From Hypoxylon rubiginosum (Eukaryota; Ascomycota; Sordariomycetes; Xylariales; Hypoxylaceae), in contig CADCXA010000029.1 of assembly GCA_902806565.1 (NCBI GenBank), positions 1,488,001 through 1,552,000 of the forward strand: a DNA stretch of 64,000 nt, read 5' to 3'. The notes under the pieces are model-generated. The model was not told the origin of the DNA. It did no database searches and saw nothing but the letters and a program-made list of their open reading frames with translations. Each line of letters begins with the position of its first letter. The stretch's first letter is position 1. The position numbers and the translations under genes are program-made. Below are positions 50,161 through 62,071 of the stretch, piece by piece.

Positions 50161-51689
50161 CTAGCCTTTGGGTTTATACTCTTCCAGGGGTTTCGCCGTC
50201 GGCTCCTCCGAATAATGAAACCCAGCGTCTTCGATTGATTTGATAGCGAACCGTTCTTTACCATGTGCCTCGGTTGCCCTTCTGATATCGTGCGATGTCC
50301 TTCTTAGCCATCTTTCACGCTCTCCCCATATTGGTGGGGCGAGAAACTTCTCTGCATTTTCAGCTCGTGCCTGTTGGCACCAGTCATACATCTCATTGAT
50401 GTAGTCAGCGTCAGCGGGATAGCTCAACTTGTGGAACGCTTTTCCAGGACCTCGAATTTCCGTGGTTTTGTTCACCCACATTTCCATGTCCTGACAGGAT
50501 GGGAGCGACAGGCGACCTGACCAAACTCGAGCAACAACAGCTGCTTGTGTTTCCGCGAAAGGAAATGCCACTACCCGTAGAGGCATCGTTATGAACGACA
50601 ATGTGACGAAATCGATATGGAATATGTACTGATACGTTTTCGTGTTGCCCTCGCCCCCGCCTAGTTCAAATCCTGGCAGGCTCGAAAGAAATGGATACTC
50701 GTATTCGTAGCCTGTACAGAACAAGACATAGTCTATTCCAGACTCTCTTGTATTATCGGCAAATAGGACCGTCTTGTCTTCCGCATTGAATTCAATGACG
50801 GGAGGCAATAGGAACCTTCCTTCTTGGAATCCCTTGGAGCCAGGAGATAGTCCATCGCCCGATTTTTGGGATATGAGCAGCGGTTTAGCACACACCGGCT
50901 CGATCGCATTTGCAGTATCGACTCCAGAAGACGAGAATCCAATAATAAGGACTTTCTTCATTCGTGTCAGCGTCGTATATCAGTTAGTATATCCATTCTG
51001 CTAACCTTGTCTTTGAATCTTTGCGGGCTCCTATAGAACTTGGAATGCAACACCGTTTCTGGGTGTTGTGTCCTCCATTTATCTAGCCCCGGAATTGCTG
51101 GTTCATATGGCTTATTGTATCGGCCATTGGCCACCACGACAGCATCATAGGATTCTTCAAGGAACAAGTCATTTGCCAAAGCGTGAACGTTCAATTTCCA
51201 CCCAGTTGACCTATTTCTCTGCAGAGGAGTGACGTCAATAACTTCGTGACGGAGCTTCATCTTGACATGCGGGATCACATCTTCTGCATATGCCCTTAGA
51301 TATTGAAGAACCTGTCCTGCATCTGGCAACAGGGGGACATTTGGAGGAAAAGGTTTGTTGTAATATCGCATGACCTCAGTCGGTATGTTCGATTCCATAT
51401 CATGATATATTGGGCTAGGATATGCAGCGACATCAGCCGCGGGAGATCGTGAATCTGTGTTCCATATTCCGCCCACGTTGCTCCTTTGGTCAAAGATCGA
51501 GATCTTGGTGAAAGCTTTCTCCGATAATAGGTATCTGCTCTTTCGGTGGTCAAACATCGAGCTCTACCGTTCTTGAAGTTTGCCTACAGGTTAGTTAGAA
51601 GCCGATTTCACTTACTTTGCTGCGGCAATACCACTCGGTCCAGCCCCAATGATAGCAACATTCTTCGCACAGATCTGGGTTGATGCCAT
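50161..51689 (-). CDS. Flavin-containing monooxygenase (FMO-type)
   Basis: Exons 51689-51616, 51534-51006 and 50955-50161 (introns 81 and 50 bp, in phase) encode 465 residues. The first exon supplies the FAD-binding motif GAGPSG (15-20) after CAKNVAII, and the acidic end of the first Rossmann unit follows in ISIFDQRSNVGGIWN. The NADPH-binding motif is GFSSSG (207-212), created exactly at the second intron junction (FKDK|KVLII). The FMO fingerprint before it reads HSKFYR, and the ATGY-like motif is FCTGYEYEYPF (about 280-290). FMOs oxygenate nucleophilic N or S atoms using NADPH, FAD and O2. No membrane anchor or signal peptide is seen, so it is probably cytosolic. The gene is intact although it is only 0.6 kb from the giant element, unlike the methyltransferase on the other side. 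Substrate unknown. Confidence 0.9.
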
Positions 51690-53746
51690 TGTGAGGAATA
51701 TTTTGAATGGGGCAAATAGTGGTTGTTAATGACAACTTAAAATACTTCGGATTGGATCAGGCCCGGAGTTGAGGTTCTCCACTTCCTACGTCGACTTTTC
51801 TGAAGTGCCGATATTTACTACCGCTTAGTAAGGTCTATACAGTATTTATTTAGCTGCCAGGGAAACATATAGCTTGTGAGTAACATAGCCGCTGACGTGA
51901 CGGTAGCAAACACACCGCTTCCGATCGGTACGTAGGTAGTGAAAAACCACACTAAGAAAGCATCAATATCAAGGCACGGACCACTTACTGCCAATTACTA
52001 TTTATCGTTATCGTCTCTAAGGGCTCAAAGACTCCGATTACGTAAGTGGCTTTTATCAGAAAATATAAAATGGCAGTGGGGGTTTAAGTAAGTAAAAACT
52101 GCGTATCGCCACAATAAGTCAGCAGACGCGTTCATACAGCGTGTTTAATTTTACTTACCTTCTACTATTTTAAGTTAAGAGGTAGCTAACCGTGTTGAAT
52201 ATAATCTATGAATTATTCTAACTAGGCTTTTGCTCCTGAGTTTTTCACAGTCCGCGATTTTTTTACTAGCTTCATCTACCATAGGAACATGAAGCATTTC
52301 GTGGCTGACCTTACACTAACTTAGAAAAGATAATAAGGCGTCACAAACCATGACTCTTATGTAAATGAAAATCTGGTACCCACATGATCCTGGACCTGCG
52401 ACAAAGTTGCTTCTCTCTTAACGATTTGTCGATCCTTGATCTCGGCGTTCGCTTCAGCGTGTCCTTTGATTGGTTTATATAAGGAAGAAAGGGTTAGGGT
52501 TGCGGCCCAATTCCGCCGATTCGAACGGAGCGCAAGCACTAACCTGCCACTAAAACTACGGAGGTGGGCCGGGGCATTGAAATCGGCAACTGTCTCCGGG
52601 TTGCCAGCCAGAATTGCGTAACAGAATGTGGATATCTATCCTAATCTAGCTTTTCATCGCTAAGGGGCGGAATAAATATTCCGGTAGATTTTATGTAAAA
52701 TCTGTAGGAAAAGGTCTGAGGGTGTAGATCAGAGCTGTATAAAATTGAATGCTACGATAGTTAAAGTGGTATCGTGACGACCCCGGAAAGGAGGTTCCTA
52801 TAACCTCTCGGTATATTGAAGGCATCTTTTGTGATCGTCTAGGGCAGATCATCTGCGTACATGGACCTACCTACCTAGGTAGGCATGTAAAGAACAAATG
52901 CATTGATTCTGATCAAATGCGAGTATTTCTCGAAGAAGCTAGTCGCCAAGTTCCGCAAGAAAATTTACAATTGAGTGGAACGGTTGATGGTAGTTTGGCC
53001 AATCAAGGTCAAGGAGAGCCTGCTTGTGACATATTCTCAGACTTTAGGAAGTTTGGGAGATGGTAGAAGCATGCGGCTCTTCGATCTTGATCTCTAGGCA
53101 AGATCGTACGTCTCAATCGTCCCCTGAAAACTTCCGTTCGGCCTAGCTCTAAATATGGTTGCCGAAACCATGCGAACTCCTTCTTAGGCGTAGCTCGTTC
53201 TTCAGACGTTTGTCGAACCGAACGTCGCTGCCTGACGCTAAGTTAGTCTAGCACGTTTTTCAACTTCCGCTGTCGTATTGCATGCAGATCTTAGCTGCCG
53301 AGATCCCGCGTGCCAGTAAGGTACCTACCTATTTATGCTCTACCTACACGCCAGCACTTGGTATTGACACAGGAACTTCAGCTGGACCCAGAAGTAAAGT
53401 GCATATAAAGTCATAGCGTAGTAGGTAGAATCCAATAGCGCATTGTTAGCGAAAACCCCTGAGACGATTATAGAGGATGAAATAAGTGGTCTAGGGGTAC
53501 AATAGACAAACTTCCCTACCTTATGTAGGCAGCCTATACCTCAGGGGGTAGCCGGAACTTGACTTGGTACTTCATTAAATACTTACCTACATAGAGTAGG
53601 AAACCCCAACATTTCCCCCATCTTCTACCTATGTTACTGATTGATAGGCATTCCCGCACCTCTCAAATCAGCCGCTTCCATTGGCTTGCCATAACATCTG
53701 TGTTACTCGTGAGTTAGTTCAAAAAGGTGATTCTTAGAATTCCACC
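51690..53746. other. Divergent intergenic region
   Basis: About 2 kb between the FMO (-) and the membrane protein gene (+). Short open frames at 52357-52621 overlap on both strands and show no motif. CTACCTACCTAGGTAGG-type palindromic sequence is present at about 52867 and related CTACCTA words around 53320-53600. A GGGTTAGGGTT word at about 52490 is too short to be a telomeric array. Confidence 0.45.
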
Positions 53747-55141
53747 ATGGCAAACGACTACACCGATATTCAGATCTCTTCGCTGGCCGCTGGATTCTCC
53801 ATTGGGTTTGGTATCTTGACAGTATGGGAAGCCATCAAACAGACACGTCGGAATCGACATCCCCTTCGCAGCGTATATGTAAGTAGGAAATTCGTCGTTC
53901 GACCGAGCAGTAATAAACTAACATATCCAATCAAAGATATATATGGTATGGGGTGAAATACTTGCAAATTTAATCATTCTTGTATTGGGATATCTATGGA
54001 TCGGTGGAATCTTTGGCAGCAAACCGACGTGAGTCAATAGTCTTTTGGGTACTTGAAGCTAGTAACTAACTCGTTCTTAACAGAGTGCCCCTTTTATTCT
54101 TTATTCTACTCACCTGGGTGTTTGAGATCCAGTTGCTTATGCAAATCATTATAAATCGCATAGCCGTTATTGTAAGTATCCTGTCAATCAGATCTATTGA
54201 ATTAATACTGATAATGTTGCAGGCAGAAAGTCAAGAAACAATTCGGAAGCTCAAATATGGTACTGCTATTGTTATTACGCTCATCAATATTGCCGTCTTC
54301 TGTATTTTCATTCCGGCACATTTGGATCCTCCAGTAAGCGAGTTGTAAGTATTTGCCATTGCTAAATCGGAGAGGTCTTCACGAAGATATTTGTTACTAA
54401 TATGACGGCTTCAGGTATGTTCAGATCAACAAGTATTGGGATAGAACATCCAAATGTCTCATCTGCGTCGTAGACGCTGGCCTCAATTATTATTTTTCAC
54501 GAACTGTGAGGAAAAGGCTTGTTGAGCAGCATGGTTTGGTTAAATATCGCCCGCTGGCTAGCTTCAACGACAAGCTAATGGTCGTCTCGATTCTCATGGA
54601 TGTACGTGGCAATCGAATACCTATGTGCGAGGCTTGACGACTAACATGCAGTTTAATACAGGTCATGCTCATTTGTCTGATGTCGCTGCCCAACCCGATC
54701 GTCTTCGTCCAATTCCATCCCGTAACCTACCTGGTGAAACTCAACATCGAAATGTCTATGGCGTCCTTGATTACCCATGTTGCTCGCGAAGCCGGCCTCG
54801 GAGACGAGGAAAACAGCGACCCCAATTTTTCCCTCTCGTATGGAAAGAATCGAAGTCAAGGAGGCACGCGGAACGCCAAACAAAGCCATAACGACCCTTT
54901 GCAGATGAAGACATTCCACACGACTGCTATCGGTGGCGGCGGCTCGGAGGAAGACTTCGACGTGATCAAGGGACATGCCGGTGGCATCCACAGGAGAGTC
55001 GACGTTCGCATAGAAAGCACAGCAAATTCGGAGACAGGATCAACAGCATACAAAGGAACGTCATTTGAGAGAATTGACGACGAAATGTCGCTAACCAACA
55101 ACCCAGGCCATCCGAGGGCTGACGGTAGATCTATTAGCTAG
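53747..55141 (+). CDS. Fungal multi-span integral membrane protein
   Basis: Six exons (53747-53878, 53937-54028, 54084-54171, 54223-54344, 54415-54601, 54662-55141) join in phase into 366 residues. Hydrophobic segments, in order: LAAGFSIGFGILTVWEAI; GEILANLIILVLGYLWI; VPLLFFILLTWVFEIQLLM; YGTAIVITLINIAVFCIFI; CLICVVDAGLNYYF (partial); MVVSILMDVMLICLMSL. That is about six to seven membrane spans. The last exon adds a 110-residue soluble, charged tail rich in Ser, Gly and Asp. The segments VVDAGLNYYFSRTVRKRL, HGLVKYRPL and KLNIEMSMASLI are characteristic of a widespread but unnamed ascomycete membrane-protein family that I recall without a known function. No enzyme motif is visible. Plasma membrane location is likely but not shown. 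Confidence 0.85.
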
Positions 55142-56014
55142 ACGACACACGATACAGTCTCTATACAGGCAAACAACTCGCTAAAATAGCCTTTTGCTCT
55201 CCACCTATCCGATGAGAGCCTTCTGTCGCAAGTGGGACCCTTTATGGTTGCGTCGATTTGATATATGTAGACGATCTAAAAGGACCGCAGGATACGGCTC
55301 AGTTTTACTTGGATGGAACGAGATATGACATATTACTATACATGTACTTGCTTATATAAGATAATTATAATTACAAAGATTAGAATGTCAGCATACCAAT
55401 TACCTATTAATATGTTGCATATAGATGATGCCTACACGGCATAGAAGCCTCCAGGAGTGGAAGTTTTGGGATCTGAAATTGGTATCCCCTATGCCACATG
55501 AGGTCCAAAAGAATAGCCTGCCATGAGTAGATAATTTTTAACGCAGGGTTTTAACACTGAAGGTCCCTCTCCGACATAATTACCCTTGTTGCATTTGGGA
55601 ACTATTAGAATCTTTTTTTATAATGTAATTTTAGTATGCAAATGCAGCCACTTAGCTCGGTGGCCAGCCGTAGCGACGTATGGTGTCCGTTATAATCATC
55701 GCCGTAAGAATAGTTTTTATCTCATAGGGTACCTCCTACGTATACGGTTTGAATATATAGAAGTCTCCTATAGTTTGTCCCCATTGAACGTAACGCTCAC
55801 CATGTATTATAAGACGTGTTCCGCATAACAGTATATTCCTACGTTGTCCTAAGATCAGGCTTCTCTCAGCATATGTAAATAAGATGCATCCCACCCTACC
55901 TAACTTCATGATCAATATCATTGAAGATCCTTCCAAGATCCGAGGCTATCAGGGATGGGGGTGCCGACCATCGACATCGACATTTACATAACAGCGGTCT
56001 ATGCTATCCAGCAC
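55142..56014. other. Intergenic region
   Basis: 3' flank of the membrane protein gene and upstream region of the small secreted protein gene. Open frames at 55586-55828 and 55736-55936 overlap on opposite strands and look random. No repeat or RNA gene recognised. Confidence 0.45.
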
Positions 56015-56023
56015 TATATAAGG
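56015..56023 (+). promoter_or_regulatory. TATA box of the small secreted protein gene
   Basis: A TATATAAGG element about 123 bases before the ATG at 56146. A C/T-rich stretch with CTTTCCCCC follows it, as in strongly transcribed fungal genes. This is inferred from position. Confidence 0.5.
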
Positions 56024-56145
56024 CCTACTTTCCCCCTTTCTTAGTCCTTCTTTCACAGTCAGCCATCTTCATCTTTGCTACAATCACCAATAAATTTACA
56101 ACACCCCAACAATTTCGTGTTATCCAGATTCCTTGAACGTTCCAA

Positions 56146-56500
56146 ATGCGTTTCCATCCAGGACTCCTACTCGTTCTTTCGGGGAGGTAGGTGTATCTTC
56201 TCACTCAGCCATGTTCCGGGCCTCTGCTGACTAGTACTATCTTCCAGCGCGGCCGCCTTGTGGTGCAATTGCGCGATCTCCAGTGACAGTACCCGAACAT
56301 GCTGCGAAGACAGAGAGGTTTTCTTTTCCTTCAATGGCTATGTGGTAAGACAACGCCTTTTCTGGCCTGTGAAAATGGTGACTAGACTAATTATCCCATT
56401 TTGTGATGTTTACTGTGACGTTGGGCCTGACTACCAAGAGCAAGATGCGATAAAATATTGCTGTGCCAGTATCGAAGGACTCCAAGGATCATGCCACTAG
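56146..56500 (+). CDS. Small cysteine-rich secreted protein (candidate effector)
   Basis: Exon 1 (56146-56186) and exon 2 (56248-56500) join through a 61-bp intron to give 97 residues. The N-terminus MRFHPGLLLVLSGSAAA is a signal peptide split by the intron. The mature part has nine Cys: CNC, a CC after STRT, then FCDVYCDV, YCC and the terminal SCH. WCNCA, TRTCCED, VYCDVG, YCCAS and a C-terminal SCH occur in similar order in a family of short Cys-rich secreted proteins of ascomycetes, as far as I recall. A GTAAGA donor inside exon 2 has no in-phase acceptor, so I keep exon 2 unspliced. Its 18 residues after GYV are the least certain part. Function unknown; host interaction or antimicrobial activity is inference. 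Confidence 0.75.
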
Positions 56501-57269
56501 ACACAAGGTATAACCCCTAGCGGTTAAGCTACCAGGACGAAAGATTAGGGAATGGCAAGACCGGGCGAGAATTGACAGAAAGAAGGTTATAGACAGATGA
56601 AATGTATGAGTCGATGGCGTATACGCTGATTTTTGAGACACCCCCTATAAATACCTACGTTTTGACCCCAATGTGGTCGTTATAGATAGGGGCGATGGGG
56701 TCTGGTAGTCAAGTATACGAATTCTAATAATACCTCGAATCATACAAGCAATTCCATCCAGCATAATAACATTCATATTAAACGGACTATCGGAGTCCGA
56801 TCCGGGGTGTCGGGTTAAATGTAAAATTCGGGTTTCTATCACACGACACCGTGAGCCACCGGGAGCAGAGCTGACCAAATGCGCATGGGTCATCAATAGC
56901 GTGGACCTGCATAGAGGATTTTTTAACTATCTACTAGAACCAATAAGGAAATTGCTGATTAGTCCTGAATTTATAGCATTTACCCTTTTCGGGTCGCCGT
57001 CGCAGCTTCAGCGAATCAGGTTTAAGAAACAGATCAATATAACTGCCTGCTATGAAGCGTGTAATGCAGACAGCTGGTATGACTACAGACGGTAAGCCCG
57101 ACAAAGCGCTCACTACGCGGCTGTGAGCTTGAATCCTCAATGAAACTACCAGCAACTTTTGTAAGTACAAGAATCATCAAATCTGTTCACACCAAGTTTC
57201 CCAGCCTCGAAAGTCCATCATTTCTATCACTCCTTCAACTAGTCGGATATAATCACCTTTTCCTCTACT
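56501..57269. other. Intergenic region
   Basis: No supported gene. Two overlapping open frames on opposite strands at 56901-57170 have no motif. The last 80 bases before the SDR start are C/T-rich, like a fungal 5' UTR. Confidence 0.45.
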
Positions 57270-58282
57270 ATGGCAGACATAGCCGCTCTTCCTAAAGACT
57301 GGATCGTCACATCAGGCCAGTTTACCAGGACAGCCTATACCAATGTTTATCCTGCCATCGACCCCGCCAAGGCAGATAACTCACTCAAGGGGAAGACTGT
57401 GGTTCTGACAGGTGCCAGCCGCGGTCTCGGAGCGACAGGCATCGCGCCAGCATTCGTGAAGGCTGGCGTCAAAACTATAGTGCTCGTCGCTAGGAAAGCT
57501 GATAAACTAGCAGCGGTCGAGAAAGAGCTGAAGGGGATCAACCCGCATGTCGAGATACTTACCTTGAGCGTGGATATCTCGCCCGCCTACCAAGTTGGCA
57601 AGGCGTGGAACGAGATCAATGCCAAGTATCCGAAGGTTGATATCCTCGTCAACAACGCCGGCGTGGAGTCTACCGACAGCGACAAGACCCACGAGCAAGA
57701 TCCAGACATCTTTTTCAGAAACTTCGTAAGTGGCCCTAGGTATTCCCTCTGTGTTCGCGAACAGTTCATGTTATAATATTAATACTCCGAACGTAGGAAG
57801 TGAACGTAAAGGGCACCCACATGATGACGCAGCAGTACCTCCAAACTGCGATATCGTGGGCCACGACCGCAGATCCGGCGAGGATAATCAACATGACCAG
57901 CTCGAGCGCCTGGGGCGTCTGGCCTTTCCTGGCCGCCTACTCCAACAGCAAAGCGGCAATGATCCACTACAACACCCTCGTTGCCGCCTCGTACCCAGGA
58001 ACGGTGCTCTCGATCGCAGTCAACCCCGGTCTCAACGACACCGAGATTCTCCCTCTGATTCTTCGAGAGGCCGGCTTCAACTTCAACGACCCGATGCTGA
58101 CCGGCGCGACCCTCGTGTGGCTGGTGTCCGACCCGGTAAGGAGCCAGTTCCTGAATGGGAGGGTGCTCACATCGGAGTGGGATGTCGAGGAGCTAGTAGC
58201 CAGGAAGGAAGAGATCACGAAGAAGAATCTACTTACGATGCAACTGAATGCAACACTGGGAGTTGAACAGTTTCCCAACTGA
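57270..58282 (+). CDS. Short-chain dehydrogenase/reductase (SDR)
   Basis: Exons 57270-57725 and 57797-58282 (71-bp intron; NF|EVNVKG joins in phase) encode 313 residues. A classical SDR: cofactor loop TGASRGLG (47-54), NNAG (128-131), catalytic Ser in NMTSSS (about 185-188), and YSNSK with Tyr 200 and Lys 204. SDRs of this size reduce or oxidise carbonyl/alcohol groups with NAD(P)H. The residue after beta-2 is Arg (LVARKADK), which favours NADPH; this is inference. A 40-residue N-terminal extension before the Rossmann fold contains no targeting signal I recognise. It converges with the M24 peptidase gene. Substrate unknown. Confidence 0.9.
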
Positions 58283-58409
58283 AGTACTCTTAGATGACTG
58301 CTTAGAAATGGGTAGTGAAATAGCACAGATATAATTTACTCCACTCTATGTACTCTCCTATCGTTCTATGCTCATTTCGTCGTTTTCAAGTCTACTTTAA
58401 CCTAATCTA

Positions 58410-60092
58410 TCATGGATTATAGGGATCTATAGCTCTGCGACCAGACAGTAGCTCAGGGTCGCCGTCCTCTCTGACGAGATATATGTCCTCGTGCCGAACG
58501 CCAAATTTCCCTTCTAGATAGATCCCAGGCTCATTAGTGAAAGTCATTCCTGGTTGAAGAGCCACTTTCGTGTTCCACTTGTTCAAATAGGGGGATTCGT
58601 GTGCTGGAGGAAGTTAGCAAGTTTAATTCTAAATCCGCATTCAGAATATCACACCTTTTATACCAATCCCGTGGCCCAGACGATGCGTGAAGCCATGACC
58701 GTATCCGGCTTCTTCGATCACCTTACGAGCCGCAAGGTCAATACTAGCAGCACTGTTATTTGGCTTGAATTGTGCGGCTGCAGCAGTTTGGGCATCCAGC
58801 ACAATATTCCAAACTTTTAGTTTCTCCGCGTGTAACTCAGTCTCCTCTACTTGTGGGAGTCTCGGTGTCTGGGCGAGTGGTCTCATCTTCCCAAAGAAAA
58901 ACAATAACTGGTCTAAGCATGCTCGCTTAGGTTGCGACGCTGAATCGATAAAGAAACTGCGGCAAATATCTGAAGAATATCCCAGGTAGTGGGCCCTACA
59001 TAAATCAGTCAAGATACTTTCCCTACCCCTATCTGGAGCGCAGACTTACCCGACATCGATCACAACCATAGTCTCTTGAGTAAGTTTCTTCTTTCCGACC
59101 ACGAAGCCTCCATGGGGAAGCGCGCCATCCTCTTCAAAGAGCACAATATTGAAAAAGAGACCGAACCCGACGGACAACAACGATGCATCGAGGATATCCC
59201 GTACTTCGTCTTCGGTCAAGCCGGCAACAAGACACGGGCGCATGGCGCGCACGGCAGCGACGGTCCCGGTATTTGCCGCCCGAAGCACTTCCACCTCGGC
59301 GGAGCTCTTGATCTGCCGCACCAGTTCGACTTCCGGGGTCAGCCCCCGCGTCTCAAACCCGGCACCCGCCAGGCCGCGAGCGATGAAGTCTCGCATCTCC
59401 TCGTCGACTACGACTTTGGGTTTCCTCTTGCCTTCCAAGCCGGCAAAGAGGTGGGACGCGAGCAGCGTCGAGTAAGGATCCCAGTGTTCTTCCCAGGTCA
59501 CGATCTCCAGCTCGGACTCGCGCGAGGGGATTCCGAGCATGCGGACCCGGCCCTCTTCGAAATGCGGGGCGAGAAAGGCCGTCTTGGCGGTGACGACGCC
59601 AGCTGTGGAGATGGGTAGGACCAGCATGAGGAAGGGTCTCTCTTCTGGTTCCCACGGTTCCCAATCAGTCTGTGAGGTATTGCCATAGTACCTGATATAA
59701 TAGGTAGCCACGTCAGAATGAAACGAAGGCTGCCATAGATATAATTTAATAGGATCTTACTGGAAAGTATAGCCTGGCTCGAGGATAAAGGCATCGGCTT
59801 CGGACGCTACCAGAGCTCGCGCGAGGCGGTCCCTTCTGTCGAGGAACTCGTCTGCTCTGATTGGCGACGCCTCATCGAGGAAAGAAAGGTCAGCATGAAG
59901 ATTTTCAATGGCACATTTCTGAATCTCGGCAATATCTGGTTTAGATTCCTTGTTCCATAAAAACTGCGTGCGCGAAAGCAGGATGAAATTAAATGAGAAG
60001 AGACTCAATAAGAGAATACATTTGCGGGGAAATTTAGACGTCAGGTATTTTGTTCTCCTGAATGGAGGCCGCTTTTTGCCTTGATCCTCCAT
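58410..60092 (-). CDS. Membrane-anchored M24B metallopeptidase (Xaa-Pro peptidase-like)
   Basis: Exons 60092-59761, 59691-59050, 58995-58655 and 58603-58410 (introns 69, 54 and 51 bp) join in phase to 502 residues. The frame is open further up to an ATG at 60203, but MEDQGKKRPPFRR at 60092 gives a better N-terminus: a basic stretch then a single hydrophobic span (CILLLSLFSFNFILL, about 25-39), i.e. a type II membrane anchor. The creatinase-type N-domain is followed by the pita-bread fold with all five metal ligands visible: Asp in VVIDVGAHY, Asp in YSSDICR, His in GHGIGIKAHE, Glu in TNEPGIYLEG and Glu in VRHEDIYL. M24B enzymes remove N-terminal residues before proline. The His/Glu ligand segments sit across the last intron, so the 51-bp intron must be removed. 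Extracytoplasmic location is inferred from the anchor. Confidence 0.88.
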
Positions 60093-60518
60093 TGAAAATA
60101 TAGATACTTCTCCTTGGTAAACCCTTAGGGACCAATGGGAGTGCAGCGGCAGAGCGAAAAAAAAAAAAACGTTAATTAGCATAGAAGAGATGACATTTCG
60201 CATTGTTTGATAATCCTAGAGGCTCAGTCTGCCATTAGCTATCGCGCAACCCCGCCTACGGGGTAGGGAGATCCCGTCGCTCTCTTGCGATATGATACGC
60301 GGCACGAATTACGTATCGTAGTGGCTATCTACCTATATTACAGGGGTTATCATAGGTCTTGCCCGAGGCCCCTATGAAAAAACAACAGTATAACAAATAT
60401 AACAAAATTAATTAAAATACATATACCTTATAAACCTTTATAAACCTACATATGCAAAAAGAGTACAGTAGTCCTTAAAGAAACACGGACAGTTTTAAAA
60501 TTAAAGGGGTTAGCAGCT
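60093..60518. other. Tandem intergenic region
   Basis: Spacer between two minus-strand genes. It contains the possible 5' extension of the peptidase frame (to 60203), a 12-A run at about 60158-60169 and, near 60370-60500, an A-rich stretch that is probably the 3' flank of the kinase-like gene. No gene called. Confidence 0.45.
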
Positions 60519-62071
60519 TTACGTCGGATAAGTGAACGGAAAAAGCTCTAACAGATCGGAAAACCCGCTATAATTCGAGCGGACGGACAGCTCGGACGAA
60601 ATATCGCTCCAGATATCGTCCTCTTCGTCCTCCGGCCCCAGGGTTACCTCGGGAGGATCGCCATTGTATACGATGTCGCGCCAAAGCTTCGTGATCGCCT
60701 CATCCTCTTCTGCTGCTCTGTTTTGGTAAAGGTCTGGCGTTCTCCCCGGGATGTATACTGTTGCCAAGTCCGAATGTAAAAGCCACAGAGGTGGACGAAA
60801 CCTTGCGTTCGTCGCCATACAGGCGCAGATTAGGCCCGCCAGCCGCTTATCTACCCCATGCACGCCTGGGATGAGTCTTCCGGCAGCCGTTTTGAATTTC
60901 TTTCCGCGAAACTCGAATTCTTTGTAAATGGGCTCCTGATGTTGTGAATTTTCCCTTAGCATGATAAGGTCGAGCATGATCTGCCGAGCCTGTTAGCCTA
61001 CAATCGAGAACTGTTATATACCCCCCTAGGAGGTATCTCGGGCAGAGTACGTACACATCCAATGTCGAAGATATTTTCTTGTTCGGCGGTGGGCTTTTCC
61101 TTCGGCCACCTTTCCGCCATGCCGAAGTCGATGAGCTTCATTATCGGCGCTATGGAATGCTCGGCGTCCTCAGGGGGATCTCCAAGGAGAACTCCGACGG
61201 TGTTAACGTTTCTATCGTTGCGTATGGTATTGGGGGTCAGGGTGTCAACATACTGTTGCCTTGATGCATGTCAGCGTGGAATAGTCCCGATGCTGTCATA
61301 CCCTTCCGCGCGATTTCGCCAGCATTAGGATGCTAGAGTCAAAGGATCAGCGTCTACTGTCTGTATATCATAGGTGTAACGTACGGCCATAGCTATGCAA
61401 GATTTGACCACTATACGACCAGTCAGCTTGGTACGATGATGCATAAGTGTCCACCCTGCTCATAACTTACAACATAAGAAAAACCTCCAAAGCAGACGAT
61501 TCGGCAGCGTTTGTCCTTCTACTAGCCTTTCCTTTGCCCTAGTGATGAAATTTTCCATCGTACCGCACGCAATCCATTCCATTATAATCCACTCCTTTTC
61601 GTCAATTTTCGCGAGAGGGTTATCGGGGATATCGATAGTCTGCACTACGTGTCTATTGCCGCGCATACTCTAACGGATTTGGCAACGTTAGCTTTCCTGT
61701 AACGGTTTAAGAGATCCATTCTTGAAGGAGGTATATACTCCAAGGTGCCGCTTCTCAACAGCTAAGGCACGTATCGCGGCCGGCGATTTAAAAGACCTCT
61801 TGACTAGAAAGTCCTGTATATCCGGGAGTGCCTCGTCCTTATACCGAACTCGACACGTAGAGCCGAACTGCCCGTGAGCGATTAGGGATAAGAATTCAAA
61901 TCTTTTATCATTTTTGAAGGTCTTTTTAATCTCCTCCGCCTGAGCGGCTGCTTCCGCAGTCCTCTTGGCCTTTGCTGCTGCTTCCCGCGCCTTGAACACC
62001 GCAGATGGCGATGGGCGCGATGGGCCCGATGAGGTCGATGAGTCCGTGGATGAGGAAGAGATAAAAGACAT
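60519..62071 (-). pseudogene. Protein kinase-like gene with a one-base frameshift
   Basis: Exons 62071-61739, 61669-61471, 61410-61385, 61332-61055 and 60989-60519 can be joined by GT-AG introns. The N-terminus is Ser/Pro-rich, then a short Ala/Lys/Glu helix. Kinase motifs follow: HGQFGS (glycine loop), FLVKRS (Lys), KEWIIMEWI (hinge), FHADMHQGN (catalytic loop, HRD as HAD) and KLIDFGMAE. The HAD and DFG motifs lie in the same exon but in different frames. After MHQGNSML the frame runs into a stop, and the continuation NTIRNDRNVNTVGV needs a one-base shift at about 61240-61250. The 42-bp GTATGT...ATAG segment there cannot repair the phase if spliced. Total would be about 436 residues. Either a recent pseudogene or a sequence error; a 26-nt micro-exon (61410-61385) is also unusual. 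Confidence 0.65.

Noticed and set aside
52490..52500. Telomere-like GGGTTAGGGTT
   Set aside because: Fewer than two units; chance occurrence.
56345..56385. Second intron in the small secreted protein gene (GTAAGA...CTAG)
   Set aside because: Removing these 41 bases shifts the frame into an early stop and loses the conserved C-terminal cysteines.
757..58282. Secondary-metabolite gene cluster (tyrosinase, methyltransferase remnant, FMO, SDR)
   Set aside because: The genes are scattered on both sides of a 34-kb element with unrelated genes between them, and no PKS, NRPS, terpene synthase or RiPP precursor is visible.
59076..59618. 180-codon plus-strand open frame
   Set aside because: Antisense shadow of the GC-rich second exon of the M24 peptidase.
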